From Tamarix chinensis (taxonomy: Eukaryota > Streptophyta > Magnoliopsida > Caryophyllales > Tamaricaceae), in assembly GCA_030549775.1 (NCBI GenBank), contig CM060172.1:54363942-54427941 (forward strand): DNA of 64,000 bases, given 5' to 3'. The notes beneath the pieces are model-generated. The model did no database searches, was not told the origin of the DNA, and was given only the letters and a program-made list of their open reading frames with translations. The position numbers and the translations under genes were made by a program. This document shows, one piece after another, positions 20,341 through 33,029 of this stretch. Numbering within the stretch: position 1 is the first letter of the stretch; the number at the start of each line of letters is the position of its first letter.

Positions 20341-23300
20341 ATCAAAATATCTTCAAACACTTCTTTAAATACAACATTTATTGTTGAATTACTTTCACGA
20401 ACCTCATCATCGCATATCAAAATTTTTAAACCTCTACGATTTGTGACTTGAGAAATAATGACATATAATTAACCATGATAAAATATTGATATTTTAAAGA
20501 ACAGACCAACATTTCTAAGAGATTGACCTTGAATTTTGTTGATTGTCATAGCATATGATACAATCAGTAAATTGTCTTCGATTGAACTTAAAAGGCAGTC
20601 TTGAGTCAGATGGTATTAAAGACATTCCTGGTAATAATACTCAATGACAAGCATTACTTCCACCTAAGATCCTTGCTTCTAAGACATGAGATACAAGTCT
20701 TGTGATGATCATCCTAGTACCATTACACAAGCCAAGTGAATGATCAATATTCCTCAACAACATAATAGGTGTACTAATCTTCAAATTCAACACATGATTT
20801 GGTACACCGGAGCACTTAATTCTATTTAGAAATTTTGGAGTGTGTAGATCTTGTAATAAATCATTATTTGCATCGGATTTACATGTGGTATCAAAACTAA
20901 AATAGGTTTTTACTTTAGGAGAGTTAATTGACAACATGTATTCATTGATAGACTCAATAATATTAAGAGTTAGTGCTAGTATAGATCTTATTTCAAAATA
21001 AGCATTATTAGTGATAACTCCATTGAAATCTGGATACGTGCTTTCCACAATAGCTAGAATAGGGTCTTCAAAATTTTTTATTAGAAGATCATCTGAAATT
21101 TTTATTGTTGCATGATCATCATTACTGCCTCCAATCATTCCATCTCTTATGCTTGCAATCCATTCTAAAAACTACTTCAACTCAAGACATTCATCAACTG
21201 AGCTTAGTTTTTGTAACCTCATAATCTTTCTTAATCGTAACACCTTACAAAATCTCTATAAGTACGAAGAGTTAACAATTGCATGAATAATTTCTTGTCT
21301 ACTACCTTTAGGAATGATAGGTAATATTTTTCTAACATCTCCGCCAAGAACAACTGTCTTACCTCCGAATGAATTTTGAAGGCTGAACACATTGGTGAAT
21401 CGTAAAATATCTCTCATTATTTTATCCAAATCTTTAAAGCAATACCTGTGCATCATTGGTGCTTTGTCCCATATAATGAATTTCCACCTTATGATTAACT
21501 TAGCCAGTGGACTACCTTGTTTGATGTTACATGTTGAATCTTCATTGGGATTTATAGGTATCTTGAATCAAGAATGAGGCAACCTTCTGCCTAGTAATAA
21601 AATAGAAGTAATTCTACTTGATGCCACATTTAACACAATATCTCCTTCTGATCTTATAGTTGCTGATAAAGTCCTCCATATAAATATCTTTCCTATACCT
21701 CTGTATCCATAAACAAAGAACAATCCACCTTCATCAAACTTAGTTGCCTTCATATTGTGTCATACACGTGTCATTTTTCCGAGGTCATATGAGATAAATG
21801 TTTGCTGAGTTCTTCTTCAATGTAGATTGATCGTAACACATTTCCTCAAGCATCAATGTATTTCCTATAGTTTCAAAAAACTTTTTGGGTGGGAATGACA
21901 TTGATTTAAAATCACGTAAGCTTTTACCACATTTTGCAAAAAAAAAATAAAATCAACCTCTACCAACCCATACTTTTTTTATGTCATCAACTTCCAAATG
22001 AAGTTCTACAAAACAATGTAAATTATTATAAATACTTATGAATTGTATTGTAAATTGATAATATTGAATCGAATATATTATAAAATTGATTAAGAAGTGA
22101 AGTTACCTTTGTGATGTAACCTTAAACTTTGTTTGTATGAAATGTCATTAGTAAAGTAAATCCAACAATTATCCCAAACAACTTCTGGTCTTATTAGAGA
22201 CTCTAATGCCAATAATATGGTAAATAATTTTCTTAAAAAAGATGTAGAAGCCCAATGAATTTCCTCAATATTACCATCAATGTATTCTTTATCATCGTCT
22301 AACAAACCTAGGGCATAGAAAGCATCATGATATGATGAATGCTGTTCACCATTAATACATTTTATTTCATCATAACTTGTAGGTCCACGAATAATATTAA
22401 GAAGACATCTTAAGTAGTACAACTCACCAGTACCAGGAGGGACATAGCAAATACATCCAATGGAGATCCTCTTTTTCCTTAGTCTCCACTCTCTATTATA
22501 CTTATCCCAAATAAATTTTTTTGGAAATTTTGCATAAGTTAATTCCCTTGATTCCGGATAGTGTTTGTTTGCCTTCATCCAAGCCATAAACATTCTTTCT
22601 TTAACTAATAATCCATCCAAAACATCATCAATTGGATTAGAGTAAACAAAAATAACAATTTGTTGATTTGGAAGATGAAAGCCTAACCTTTCAACCAACA
22701 GATCCCTGAATTGAATCTCATATTTGAATATCCTCCTTGATGCCTCGTACGATAATATATATCTACAATTGTAGTACATCTAAACTTCATCTCTATTTTT
22801 TTTCGCTTCATCATATATTGTACTTTCATAAAAGGAGGCAGTAACATGGTCATGGCCTTTGTTGACATATTTAAATAAATACTTGATAGAGCACGATTGA
22901 TTGCACCACTCAACATTAAGATAAGCACTATACTTGAGCAACAAATAACGATTGTAAGGAACAATAAATCTATTATCAATAAGAGCTCCATTCTTCTCCA
23001 TTGTTATCCCATTATCTCTTCGCATATACACTAGATACCCATAATCATCAACAGTTGTTGATTCGATGAATTTTTTGGGAAAATGCTTAGTATAATGACC
23101 ATTCGACATGTAAGGAGAGTTCCTTCTAGTAGCACCATATGGTCCATGTACCATATACTCTTGAAATACTTTGTAATATGAAAGATCAATGTTACAGTAT
23201 GGAATATAGAAGTCTCAACCATAGTATATACGTTGAAAATAAATTGTTGGAGAAGTCTCATAGAAGGACAATATAACCGATAACTCAAACTGTCTTTCAT

Positions 23301-24989
23301 GCAAACGATAAAAAAAATACTCTGTTGTATTTATATTCAATTGACCACTCTGCTTAATTCCCCCATGACATGTTAATGGGATGTCTTCTCTATAACCATC
23401 TTTAACATGTAGAAATAGTAGAGGATATTGTAGCCCAAGATATGAAACATGAAGTTGGTTAATGCATTTTAGCAAATCAGTTTTAGGTTCTACCAAGATA
23501 TCTCTATCACCTAATGATGCATCAAAGTTTCCAACAATTAATCCCGCAACTTCTAAAGTAGTAGGTAGATTATACCTTCTTCCATCACTAGTCCTTCTTT
23601 CGATCAGCTTCAACTTTATATCAGAACAACCCTCTTTCTCAATTTTTTCTCTAACCATTCTAAACGATTTGACCACCACATTATTCTCATCAAGCATATT
23701 CTTCAGGTCATACACAATAGATATATGAAGGTTCTACAAGGTTTGATTTTCCCTATACCAAAGATAATTGTAACATATTATTATAAGAATTTAATTCAAA
23801 GATGGATAATAAATAATCGATTAGAAATGGTTGTTATAAAACTCACCTAATAGAATTTACTCTATTTTGAACTTCATTTTTTGTGACATAAAATGTAAAT
23901 TTGTGCAAATTTAGGCGCAGAACTATCAGGTAGAAATAAGCTTCCCATAAGATCATAATTTTATCCATGTAATCTAAATATTAGAGAAGAGTTTCCATCG
24001 TTCAAACTTCTATCAACTTTTTCTCCTATGGATGTAAAACAAAACATATTATTGTAGGACTAGATATTTTGGAGGTATTGTTTGTTTCTATCATTACGTA
24101 AATATAATAGGTCATGCTATAATTTTAGAGGATTTCTCATTGTCGATAGTTGAAATTTTTATTGCATACAACATAAAGAGTATTTTTGGATTTTGAGACA
24201 ATCAAATTTTGGACATTCATTCTCCATACCAAAAAAAGGATTTACAAAAATTACATGTATATGTCGGATCTCCAATATCCAAATAATCAACACATACAAT
24301 AAAAGTAATGTTAAATACCAATAAATTTCATTTGCATATCACTTTTTATAAATTATAATTTTCAAAAAGCAGAATTAAATAATTATCTTCGTACGTACCA
24401 AATGGTGGTATTATATTATCGTGTTCTAATTCATCATCTATGACAATTAAAAATCACCCATTAAATAATGTATCATTGTCATATATTTCTTTCTACATTA
24501 TTGATAATGTATATTGTGACTAAATAATGATTATTAAAAATGAAAATGCTAAACTTCATTAAATTGTAGTTGTTCACCTATGATAGGGGTATGAAAATAT
24601 TTCTCAGAATATACTGCCACATTGTTGAATTTTGATAAATTGTCAATACCGCTTGCATTTGACCCATGAGATGTAGGTATCTTATAGTTATATGTGTTTG
24701 AACTTTGGATACTTGATGCATAATGTATTTGACCGTTGATAAACTCTAACTTGTAAGTACAACTTTTAGAAGTGCAATCTATATAAAATATAGTTTAGAA
24801 TAGTTGATCAACTTTAATAATTTAGACAATATTTGAAAAATGAGTTCAATAAATGAGAAAAATAAATTACCATTTGTAGTGTTACTAAGAGGAGATAAAA
24901 ATCGTTGAGATTGAAAGGGAGTGAATACACATTTTTTATCTATATCTTTTTCAATGCTTGTTTTCTTAATAATCATATTCATATTACCT
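20341..24989 (-). pseudogene. Helitron Rep/helicase (broken, HUH segment deleted)
   Basis: Replication initiator and PIF1-type helicase that drives rolling-circle transposition. A first exon at 24989-24871 (FLSPLSNTTNG at its end) is followed by N-terminal exons at about 24290-23845 (SIGEKVDRSLNDG, SSAPKFAQIYIY) and the Rep N-domain (23715-23215). The Rep tyrosine region SIKYLFKYVNKG is at about 22890-22853 and the Rep-helicase linker at 22779-22090. The degenerate Walker A is in 21753-21568 (GYRGIGKIF; the last residue should be T). Motifs VLGGDVRKILP (21456-21256) and NIDHSLGLCNGTRMI (21138-20641) follow, and the C-terminus ends near 20341. The interval that normally holds the HUH histidines is missing at about 23155-23230. 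Introns, frameshifts and stops occur throughout. Confidence 0.85.
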
Positions 24990-25180
24990 GCAGACATGAA
25001 TAAATGTAATATATATATATTGTAGAAAGAAATATATGACAATGGTTTTTGGAACACACTGAACTATTATAAACTAATGTAAAACGGAAGCTTTCAATAT
25101 GTTTTATACTATATAATATTAAAATTAATCATATATAATACCATACAATGTGAAACTACGTTTTAATCATTACATCCCTA
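24990..25180. other. Helitron non-coding sequence 5' of Rep/helicase
   Basis: AT-rich leader between the first recognisable Rep/helicase exon and the repeated blocks. No promoter could be defined. Confidence 0.4.
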
Positions 25181-26840
25181 TACACTTATATTTTTCTATT
25201 AGTGATTAAATGTAATAGACTTTAATATAAATGTAATAAAATTACATTAGTTTTTAATAGTTTGGCAAAAAAAATTGTATAAATATATTTTATATTAATT
25301 TCTCTATACCACAAATCAGAGTTATATTTTATTTTATTTTACTAAATTCCCACAACATGAAAAAATATTGAACATAAATGTGTTAAAGTCAAATTAAAAT
25401 GTAATTAATAAGTACTAAGTTTATGGTTTACTTAATGTACTTTCACGTGCAATAAGAAAAACTAATTAAGTAATTTAATTTATATTCTTCAATTAAAATT
25501 TTATTTGGGTATGAATATAATAAAAAATGATTAATATTTTTATAGTATATAATATACATCTTGATGATAGTTTATTTTGATAATTTCCCGCAAAATGAAA
25601 AGAACTAAAAGAAAAATGTAATTAATAATACATTTCTTATAAATAAAGGTATGATATATTGTAAATATAATGAAAAATTGAAAATATAATATTTCCAATA
25701 ATCTTCTCAAATTAATTTTTTAATTATATATTATTGAATTAATGTACTAATCTTTACAAATATTATTTAAGAATCATTATTATAAAATTGCATTTCCCAT
25801 AATATTCCCATAAATTTGTATACATTTAAAAAATATTAGAATTTGTAAATTTTATACCACACACCATAGCCATATTTAATTTTATTAAATTTAACCAACA
25901 TAAAATGATATTCAACATAAGTTTAGTTAATTAAAATTCATATTAAATTAATACGTGATAACCTTGAGGTTTAATTAAGACTCACTAATTTACAATATGT
26001 AAAAAAAATTAAATAATTAAATGTACTTACCAAAAATAAAATTTCAATTTAGTATCAATGTAATAAGAAATTATTAACAATTTTATAGTATAAAACACAC
26101 ATAATGATGATAGTTAAATTTAATAAATTCCTACAAATAAAATGTAATTGAACAAAAATGTAATTAAGAATACATTTCTTAATAATGAGGGTATGATACT
26201 TGTCGATTTAATGTAAAATTGAAAAGAAAATATTTTCCAATATGTTACCATATCTAGTTCGTTTTCATAATGTTTTGAAAGATATTATCTAATTAAATTT
26301 TATATTATTAGTCAAATGTACAAAAAGTTATAAATATAGTTTAAGTATGAATGTAATAAAATTATATATTTTTTAATAGTGATGTAAATTTTTTTAGTAT
26401 ATTAAATTATTATAATATATATTTTATACCATACAACATATTCATATTTTATTTTATTAAATTTCTACAACATGAAAATATATTCAACATATATCTAGTA
26501 AAAATAAAATAATTTGTTTTTTAAAAGTGCTAAACTTATGTGTACTTATGATTCTCTAACTTCAAATTACTAATATCAATTATGTAATTAGTTATACATT
26601 CTAAAATTAAATTTTAATTCAAAATTTAGTTTACATTTCAAATACATCTTGATTAGCTTGTTATTTTATCATATTATATAACTAATTATGATTAAGAACA
26701 AAATTAAGCTAAAAATATATGCTAATTTGATAAATTGCTAACATAAAATGCTATCGATAAGGAATTAAAAGAAAACATATCAGATGTTGATCATTGGTAT
26801 GACACAGATCTGGACCGTTTGTCTGGCTCTAATCCGTGTC
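25180..26840. repeat. Internal Helitron repeats, about 550-bp period
   Basis: Three diverged copies (near 25190, 25720 and 26290) share blocks such as ATGTAATTAATAATACATTTC, TTTTATTTTATTAAATTTC-ACAACATG-ATATTCAACATAA and TATGATATACTTG-like stretches. A fourth copy lies at 34610-35110, with the shared downstream TTGATCATTGGTAT and GATATGGACC/GATCTGGACC. Confidence 0.65.
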
Positions 26841-27061
26841 AAACCAATTGGAAAATCGAAGCCCTTTGTCATCACCATTAACTAATTTTATCTGTATGAT
26901 TTGTTTGCCATAACTCAAGAAAAGAAACACAAATGTAGGGACTTTTGACCATTAGATATAATAGGCAGAGATTGATGGTCCATTTCCTTACCATCTGTCC
27001 AATATGCCTAACACAAATCGAGGAAATAACACTCTTTGATATTGTACAATGTAAATCAAAG

Positions 27062-27283
27062 TCGTCAATTAATGTAGATAATGGACACAATGATGCAAGT
27101 GCATCTAGTGATTCTAATGATTCTCAAGGTAATGAAGAATTAGCATTCTTAATAATGGATCCAATCAGCTTAAATGTTCTTGATAATATTTCTATACTTG
27201 ATATTGAAAATACTTTAAGATATTCTTGTAGGTATGTTACATATTTGCAAGGTGAAGAAGTCAACATACGAGAAGATATTTAA
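27062..27283 (+). pseudogene. Gypsy pol C-terminal tail, copy 3
   Basis: Open to a stop at 27281-27283: a Ser/Asp-rich stretch (DASASSDSNDSQGN), then EELAFLIMDPISLNVLDNIS and SCRYVTYLQGEEVN. Homologous to the tail at 13216-13413. It is fused upstream to Helitron sequence, so the 112-codon open frame beginning at 26945 is partly chimeric. Confidence 0.55.
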
Positions 27284-27899
27284 AGTGTCCAATGCATTCA
27301 AAGCATGCAAGGCTATGGCATACATGGGATGACACTACAACAAGATATAGTTGGTGATATCATTAGTTATATTAAACTTGTTGTAAACCCTAAAGTATAT
27401 TTCATGTAAGCTAGGGTTTTGTTGTAATTTCATGTATGTACCATAGTTGATTGTAGAGCTTTGTAATGTTAGTCATTAATATCATTTAAATGATGATATT
27501 ATGGCTGGGATTAGGTATTATATAGGATTAATTCAAGTGAGTTAAAACTAACTTGAATTAAGGAAGATAACCGCCTGGTTTAGGCCCTTTAAATCGGCTT
27601 ATTTCCTATATATATACTTAAGCTTGTACATGCATAACATGTTATGTTAATGTGAAGATCATTTGAATAAAATCTCAAGTTTAAAAACTTGGATTTTCTC
27701 TATTTTGGAGATCCATCTAACTAGGAGTTCCCGAGGCATATTTTTCCTCTTTAGATCCTTTGAATGTGCATCGACATTCAAATCATTTCATATCATTGAA
27801 ACCTACATATTTTCGTAGCTTAATTCCACTTAAGACGAGCTTAGTCTTCATCAACTCAACTTGCTAGAGGAAGAATCAAAGAGCTGATTCGATCCTACA
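27062..27899 (+). mobile_element. Gypsy pol-tail plus LTR fragment inside Helitron
   Basis: Its boundaries are suggested by homology of the flanks (26980-27060 and 27935-28015) to a continuous stretch at 36480-36610. Content: a pol C-terminal tail (27062-27283), untranslated sequence, then LTR-like sequence with a TATA-like CCTATATATATAC at about 27607 and an end GATCCTACA at 27899. The same end, GATCCTACA, closes the fragment at 47277. Confidence 0.6.
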
Positions 27900-28258
27900 T
27901 TTCCCTCCCTTTGATCCACACCACACAATGTCGTGTCACATTTGCTGACACTGACGCTATATCTAGGCCGTTGATTTTGAAATGAAGTAACATTTAAGCT
28001 GTTCAATCAGCCAACCCTACACATATCTTGCACGATATGTTATTTGGATCATTTGCGATTACCCAAGTGAAGCTTTCTCTAGCGACACTAAAGAGAAAAA
28101 AATCTCTTGACTATCGATTCCTCCACAACAGTCGAGAAAAATTTGTTATTTCGTTTACCATTTTATCCCTTTCCTTCCAAACAATTTTGTTCATATTTTA
28201 TGCTTTGAAACAAAAATTTCCTTTCAAGAACTAGTAGATTAGTTCAGTTTTCTCCGCT

Positions 28259-28263
28259 ACTAT
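28259..28263. repeat. Left TSD of solo LTR
   Basis: ACTAT, repeated at 33025-33029. Confidence 0.85.
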
Positions 28264-28919
28264 TGTAATACCCCCAAAATTCACTCCTGAAAAATTTTGT
28301 TTTATTTAAAAAGGATTAGCGGAAGCAAAATAATAAAATTGTAAATTATGGGGATATTACTGTCACACTTAGTACCAGACCGGTTCACTCATACCGTTCC
28401 ATTACCAAGTGCTAAAGCTAAAAGAATGAAATAGAGATTGCTGGAAATTCAAACCATATTGAAAATAGAGTAGCGCAAATAACATTTCACAAGAATGGAA
28501 TCTACCAATGGTGGTTACAAGAAAAAATATTACATTTAAACTAGGAATTTAAAGAGAAAGAAGGAAACCCTAAAAGTCTAGATAACTTTCTTACGCTCTT
28601 TCCTATTGCTCACTTGAGTAGCACCTGAAAAAAAACCTGCAAGGGACACTGCCCATTGAATAGGCAGGGGCCCCACAAATGGAACCCTTTAGTACTATGG
28701 GACTGAGTAACCCTTTAAAATACACTTAAAAACAAGCCCGCAATGCAACACATGATACAAAACTATAAACATATATAATGAGAGATCATACATAACAATC
28801 GCATACATAACAAGTCCGTCAAATATTATAGGTCAAAACATGAAATCAATACTTTTGGGCCTTAAGGCATTTGTCCATCATTATTCAATCATCTCGGATT
28901 ATATATCCATGCAAGTGTG

Positions 28920-29365
28920 GGAACCCCACTATTATAGCCGGTGGACCGGAATACATACAGGGTAGAATGCTGCTGACCACTATTATTTATCGGTGGACTA
29001 GTCTCCAGGGCAAAACGCTCCTGGCCACTATTATTCGCCGATGGACCGGTCTGACCCCAACTTACATGGTGTTCCTCTATAAGGGATTAGTATTTTTCAT
29101 GATTTATTCACAACCAAATCAAATTTATTGAGCTCGGGATCGACATTATTATAGTCGGTGGACTGTAATATATATATACATCATCTAGGGCAACACGCTC
29201 CTAGGCCACTATTATATCCGGTAGACCGGTACTCATAAACATTATCCAGGAAAAAACGCTCCTTGACCACTATTATATCCGGTGAACCGGTACTCATAAA
29301 CATCATCCAAGGCAAAACGCTCCTGGGCCACTATTATACCTAGTGGACTGGTACTCATAATCATA
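28920..29365. repeat. Minisatellite in solo LTR (CCACTATTATA-CCGGTGGACCGG)
   Basis: About six to seven copies of a 55-80 bp unit containing AAAACGCTCCTGGCCACTAT and CCGGTGGACCGGTACTCAT. A related unit (CACTATTATT, GGTGGAATGG, GGGGCAACACACTC) begins at 63860 in the third LTR of this type. Confidence 0.75.
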
Positions 29366-30099
29366 ATTCAACTAGGCCTAACTCATTAATCTTTCTCTTT
29401 CATGATTAGTGTTTTTCCTTTTTAATCGGCATAACAATTCCATTTATTTGCCTCGATAGGGAGATTAAAATCCTAGGACACAAAGGTATACCTGTCGCAC
29501 TGGTGCATATAAGCTACTCAGTATCCTTCAACTATCAACCTAGGGACGCAAAGGTACCCTAGTTATACTGGTGCATAAAGCTACTCAGTACCCTACTAAC
29601 AAGGACACCTAATCCATAAATATGCATACCCTCTAAATAGGTCTGTAGAGCTAGATAGAGTAAGATATAGGGCTTGATTGGGGCACAAAGGCACACCAGC
29701 AAATACCAGAATAATCATGGGCTAAACCACATCTTTAGGGTAGCAACCCCTAAAGAGCCACCATTCCCAATCTCGAGGTCTTTCACTTTAAGTATTAGTG
29801 TCTTAATTAAGATGATCATGAAAAGCACAACAATTAGATACGTATTCACTTTTAATCGTTTTGATATCATTAGATATCTCTTATTCATAAGGTTATCCAA
29901 GATAACACAAAGGAACCATTAAGGTCATCATAATCTTATCCAATTCCAATTTAGGATCCGTTCTTATGATACTTACTAATTGTCAAATACCATTATCTTA
30001 CTATTTAGTGTTACTTGAGTCTTATTACCAAAAATCGTTATCACAACGACATATTTGATACAAGTTACTGATTTATCCCTTACTTGAATATTTATTAAG

Positions 30100-30840
30100 T
30101 CATCCCTTCTCTATTTGCCAATTTACCATATTACCCTTTATATTGCATAATTACTAAATTACCCCTTACTCGATTTAGGTTACCAAGTTATTTCCCATAC
30201 TTATTAGGTCATCAATCATCCTTCATAATTGTTACACTTATCATAATTCCCATTTGGTTAGTTAGATTACCACATTACCCTTCTCCTTTGTTATAATTAC
30301 CAAATTACCCTTTAGTTGGTCAAATTACCAAGTTGCCCTTCTTCATTATTATAATTACCAAATTGCCCTTCTCCATTATCCTAATTACCAAATTACCCTT
30401 TAGTTAGTTAAATTACCAAATTACCTTTCTCCATGATCATAATTACCATATTACCCTTCTTCGTTATCATAATTACCATTTTATCATTCTACATTATTAT
30501 AATTACCATTTTACCCTTCTCCATTGCTATAATTATCATTTTCCCCTTCTACTTACAAATTACCATCTTATCCTTTTACTTACAAAATTACCATTTTACC
30601 CCTTTACTTCCAAAATTACTATACTACCCTTTTACTTATAATTTACCATTTTACCCTTTACTTCCAAAATTACCATAATACCCTTAACTTCCAAATTACC
30701 ATTTTACCCTTTACTTTCGAGATTACCATTTTACCCTTTACTTCCAAAATTACCATTTTACCCTTCACTTCCAAAATTACCATGATACCCGTTTACTTAC
30801 AAAATTACCATTTTGCCCCCTTATTACACCACTTTTATTA
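30100..30840. repeat. Degenerate AATTACCATTTTACCC repeat in solo LTR
   Basis: More than twenty copies of a 24-29 bp unit (AAAATTACCATTTTACCCTT). Few stops occur on the plus strand here, so the 81-codon frame at 30433-30678 is an artefact of the repeat. Confidence 0.8.
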
Positions 30841-31479
30841 AATTACCATCACTACATAAAATAGTAATATTAATACTCCATTCTCATTATCCAACTCCGC
30901 CAACTATTACAGTTTAATATAATACTTATTAGCACCCACACATATTAGGCCATATTCTTGCACAAGACATATTACTAAAATTCCCCTAGGGCTTACAATA
31001 ATATTGTTTATGCATTAATAGTCACAATAACATCACACATCATGGATAAGTACTTAACATTTTTCATTAATAACCAAACTCTTTCCTTAAGCAATATATC
31101 CGCACATAGCATATAAAATATCATGCTTTCCTTTTTATCAATCAATATAAGTAACTACATATAATATATTAAACAATATATATCATGCAGAATAACATAT
31201 TAAAACCCTAATGTGCTAGCATACGTTTATCCATGCGTTTAAGTGGGGTTTAACGATTACCTTAATTTCCGCAAAACTCAAACCTTACCTTTATCATCAT
31301 TAAAGATTCAAGCTTTAATTAGCAAAACCAACACCTAAAAATAATATCAATAATTATTATATTAGAAGTAGCAAAAACCAAAAACATAAAACTTTATCAA
31401 AACTTAATTAATGATATACTTTATTTAACCCTTAATATATCTTAAGATTAAGTAAAGATTAGGGTAAATTTTAGGCAAG

Positions 31480-31505
31480 ACTCACGCTGCTCATGCAGCG
31501 TGAGT
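31480..31505. other. Perfect 11-bp hairpin in solo LTR
   Basis: ACTCACGCTGC, loop TCAT, GCAGCGTGAGT. It sits at the boundary between the AT-rich part and the purine-rich tract of the LTR. Confidence 0.85.
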
Positions 31506-32710
31506 TGCATGTAGAATAAGGGGGTGTCGAAGGAGGGTGGAAAAGAAGGAGGAATGGCTATTTTCGGGTTGGGGTTTTGGGGCTAAGAAAGAGGGCAGGT
31601 AGGGGAGGATTTAAGGAAAGGAAAAGGTGTAGAGGTGGACAGGGGTGTAGGTGGTGGTCAGGGATAGGTTGTTGGCGGCCAAGGGCGGCATCGACGGTGG
31701 CAGCAAGTCTACAAAGGTGGCTGCCGAGGTGGAGGGGCTGAGAAGGAAGGAAAAGGGAGGGGAAAATGAGGGGATGCAAGGTTTGGTTTCGGCCAAAGGA
31801 GGTGTGGGGGTGGTCGAGAAGGTTTTAGGGAGTGGTTTGGTGGCTCAAGTGGCGGCATAGGCTGCGAGACGGTGGAGGAAGGAGGAGGTGCAGAGCGGTT
31901 GCCGAGAAGGGAGAAAAAGAAGAGAAAAAGAAGAGGGGAGGAAGGAGGTGGGCTACAAGGTGGCTCGAGAGGTGGTGTGGTGGTTCAAGGATGAAGTAGA
32001 AGGCGACAAGAGGCAACACAGGTGGTTGGTGTGGGGTGTGGTGGTGGAATCGGCGGAGTTGGGTGGTGGTGCAAAAATGGGGGGAAGAGGATGAAGGAGA
32101 AGAAAATGGAGAGAAGGAGATCAGGGGAAATGGCTCGAAAAATGGGGCAAGAGAGAGGCTGGTGAGGAGAAGAAAAAGGAGAGGGTAGCAAGCAGCCAAT
32201 CATATGGCAGGGAGGTGGTAGGGTGGTAGGGAGAGGGAAGGGAAGAAGGGGAAAGAAAGGTCATGCGTGGTTAGGGAGTGCAGGGCTGTTTTGGTCTGAA
32301 ATGGAAAAAAAATAAGGAACGGAGAGGGAGAGAGGGACGGTTGTGGTGGTAGGTGGTGGCAGGGAGAGGCTGCAGGGCGATGGCCGGGTGTGGCGTCGAG
32401 AGGCGTGCTTGGTCGGGGCTAGAGGTAGAAGAAGAAATAAAGGGAGAGTAGGAGCAGTAGCCCAGGCGTGGGAAAGGAAATAAGAGTTGGGCTGGCTCGG
32501 TCGCTGGGGGAGGAAGGAAAAGAAAAGAAAGGCGGGGGGCTAAGACGTGCACGGGAGAAGGAGAGGAGGGGAGGGGAGTGGGCCGGCGGCCCAAGCACGC
32601 AGGGAGGCGAGGGAGCAGGCCGGTCTGGCAGCCTAAAGAGAAGGAAAAAGGAAAAAGGAAGAAAGGAGGAAAAGGAGAGAAAAGGAGAAAGAAAAGGAAA
32701 AAGGAAAAAT
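31506..32710. other. Strand-asymmetric purine-rich tract
   Basis: About 1.2 kb in which the plus strand is dominated by G and A (GGAGG, GAGAAGG, GGTGGTGG), with composition far from the flanks. Purine runs exclude stop codons on the plus strand, and their complement lacks them too. That explains several overlapping 60-120 codon frames on both strands; none resembles a protein family. Confidence 0.8.
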
Positions 32711-33024
32711 AGATAAAATAATTTATGGAAAAATAGGATGTAATATTTTTGTAAAATAAATTTATTTAATAATTTAATTTAATATAATTAAATATATGGG
32801 TTTAAAAAGGTTAATTTTAGGAAAATATTGGTTTGGAAATTTATTCAAATAAAGTGAGTATGATAAAATATTAAAATATTTATTTTAATTTATTAAATAT
32901 TCCTATCCAGTTTTATTTACTCAAAATCCATAAAATAATTAAATTAAATTAATTTAAAAGCTAATTTATCCCAAATAAAAGCTATTTATTAAATTATTGG
33001 TTTTTAAAATTTCAGGGGATTACA

Positions 33025-33029
33025 ACTAT
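33025..33029. repeat. Right TSD of solo LTR
   Basis: ACTAT, matching 28259-28263. Confidence 0.85.

Larger units (their letters stand above)
28264..33024 (+). mobile_element. Giant solo LTR, 4.76 kb, TGTAATACCCCC type
   Basis: Begins TGTAATACCCCC at 28264 and ends GGGGATTACA at 33024, imperfect inverted ends. Flanked by 5-bp duplications ACTAT (28259-28263 and 33025-33029). No PBS, internal domain or partner LTR, so it is a solo LTR left by LTR-LTR recombination. It contains a minisatellite (28920-29360), a pyrimidine-biased repeat zone (30100-30840), a perfect hairpin (31480-31505) and a 1.2-kb purine-rich tract (31500-32710). The opening blocks are shared with 5923 and 63234. Del/Tekay-type chromoviruses have long LTRs with this TGTAACACCC start; that assignment is from family knowledge. 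Confidence 0.88.

Noticed and set aside
28920..29365. CRISPR-like array
   Set aside because: Units are degenerate, lack unique spacers of constant length, and lie in a plant LTR; it is a minisatellite.
30433..30678. 81-codon Ile/Phe/Pro-rich frame
   Set aside because: Translation of the AATTACCATTTTACCC tandem repeat in the LTR.
31550..32720. Cluster of overlapping 60-124 codon frames on both strands
   Set aside because: They arise because the purine-rich tract excludes stop codons; translations are low-complexity (Gly/Arg/Glu or Pro/Ser/Leu) with no family signature.
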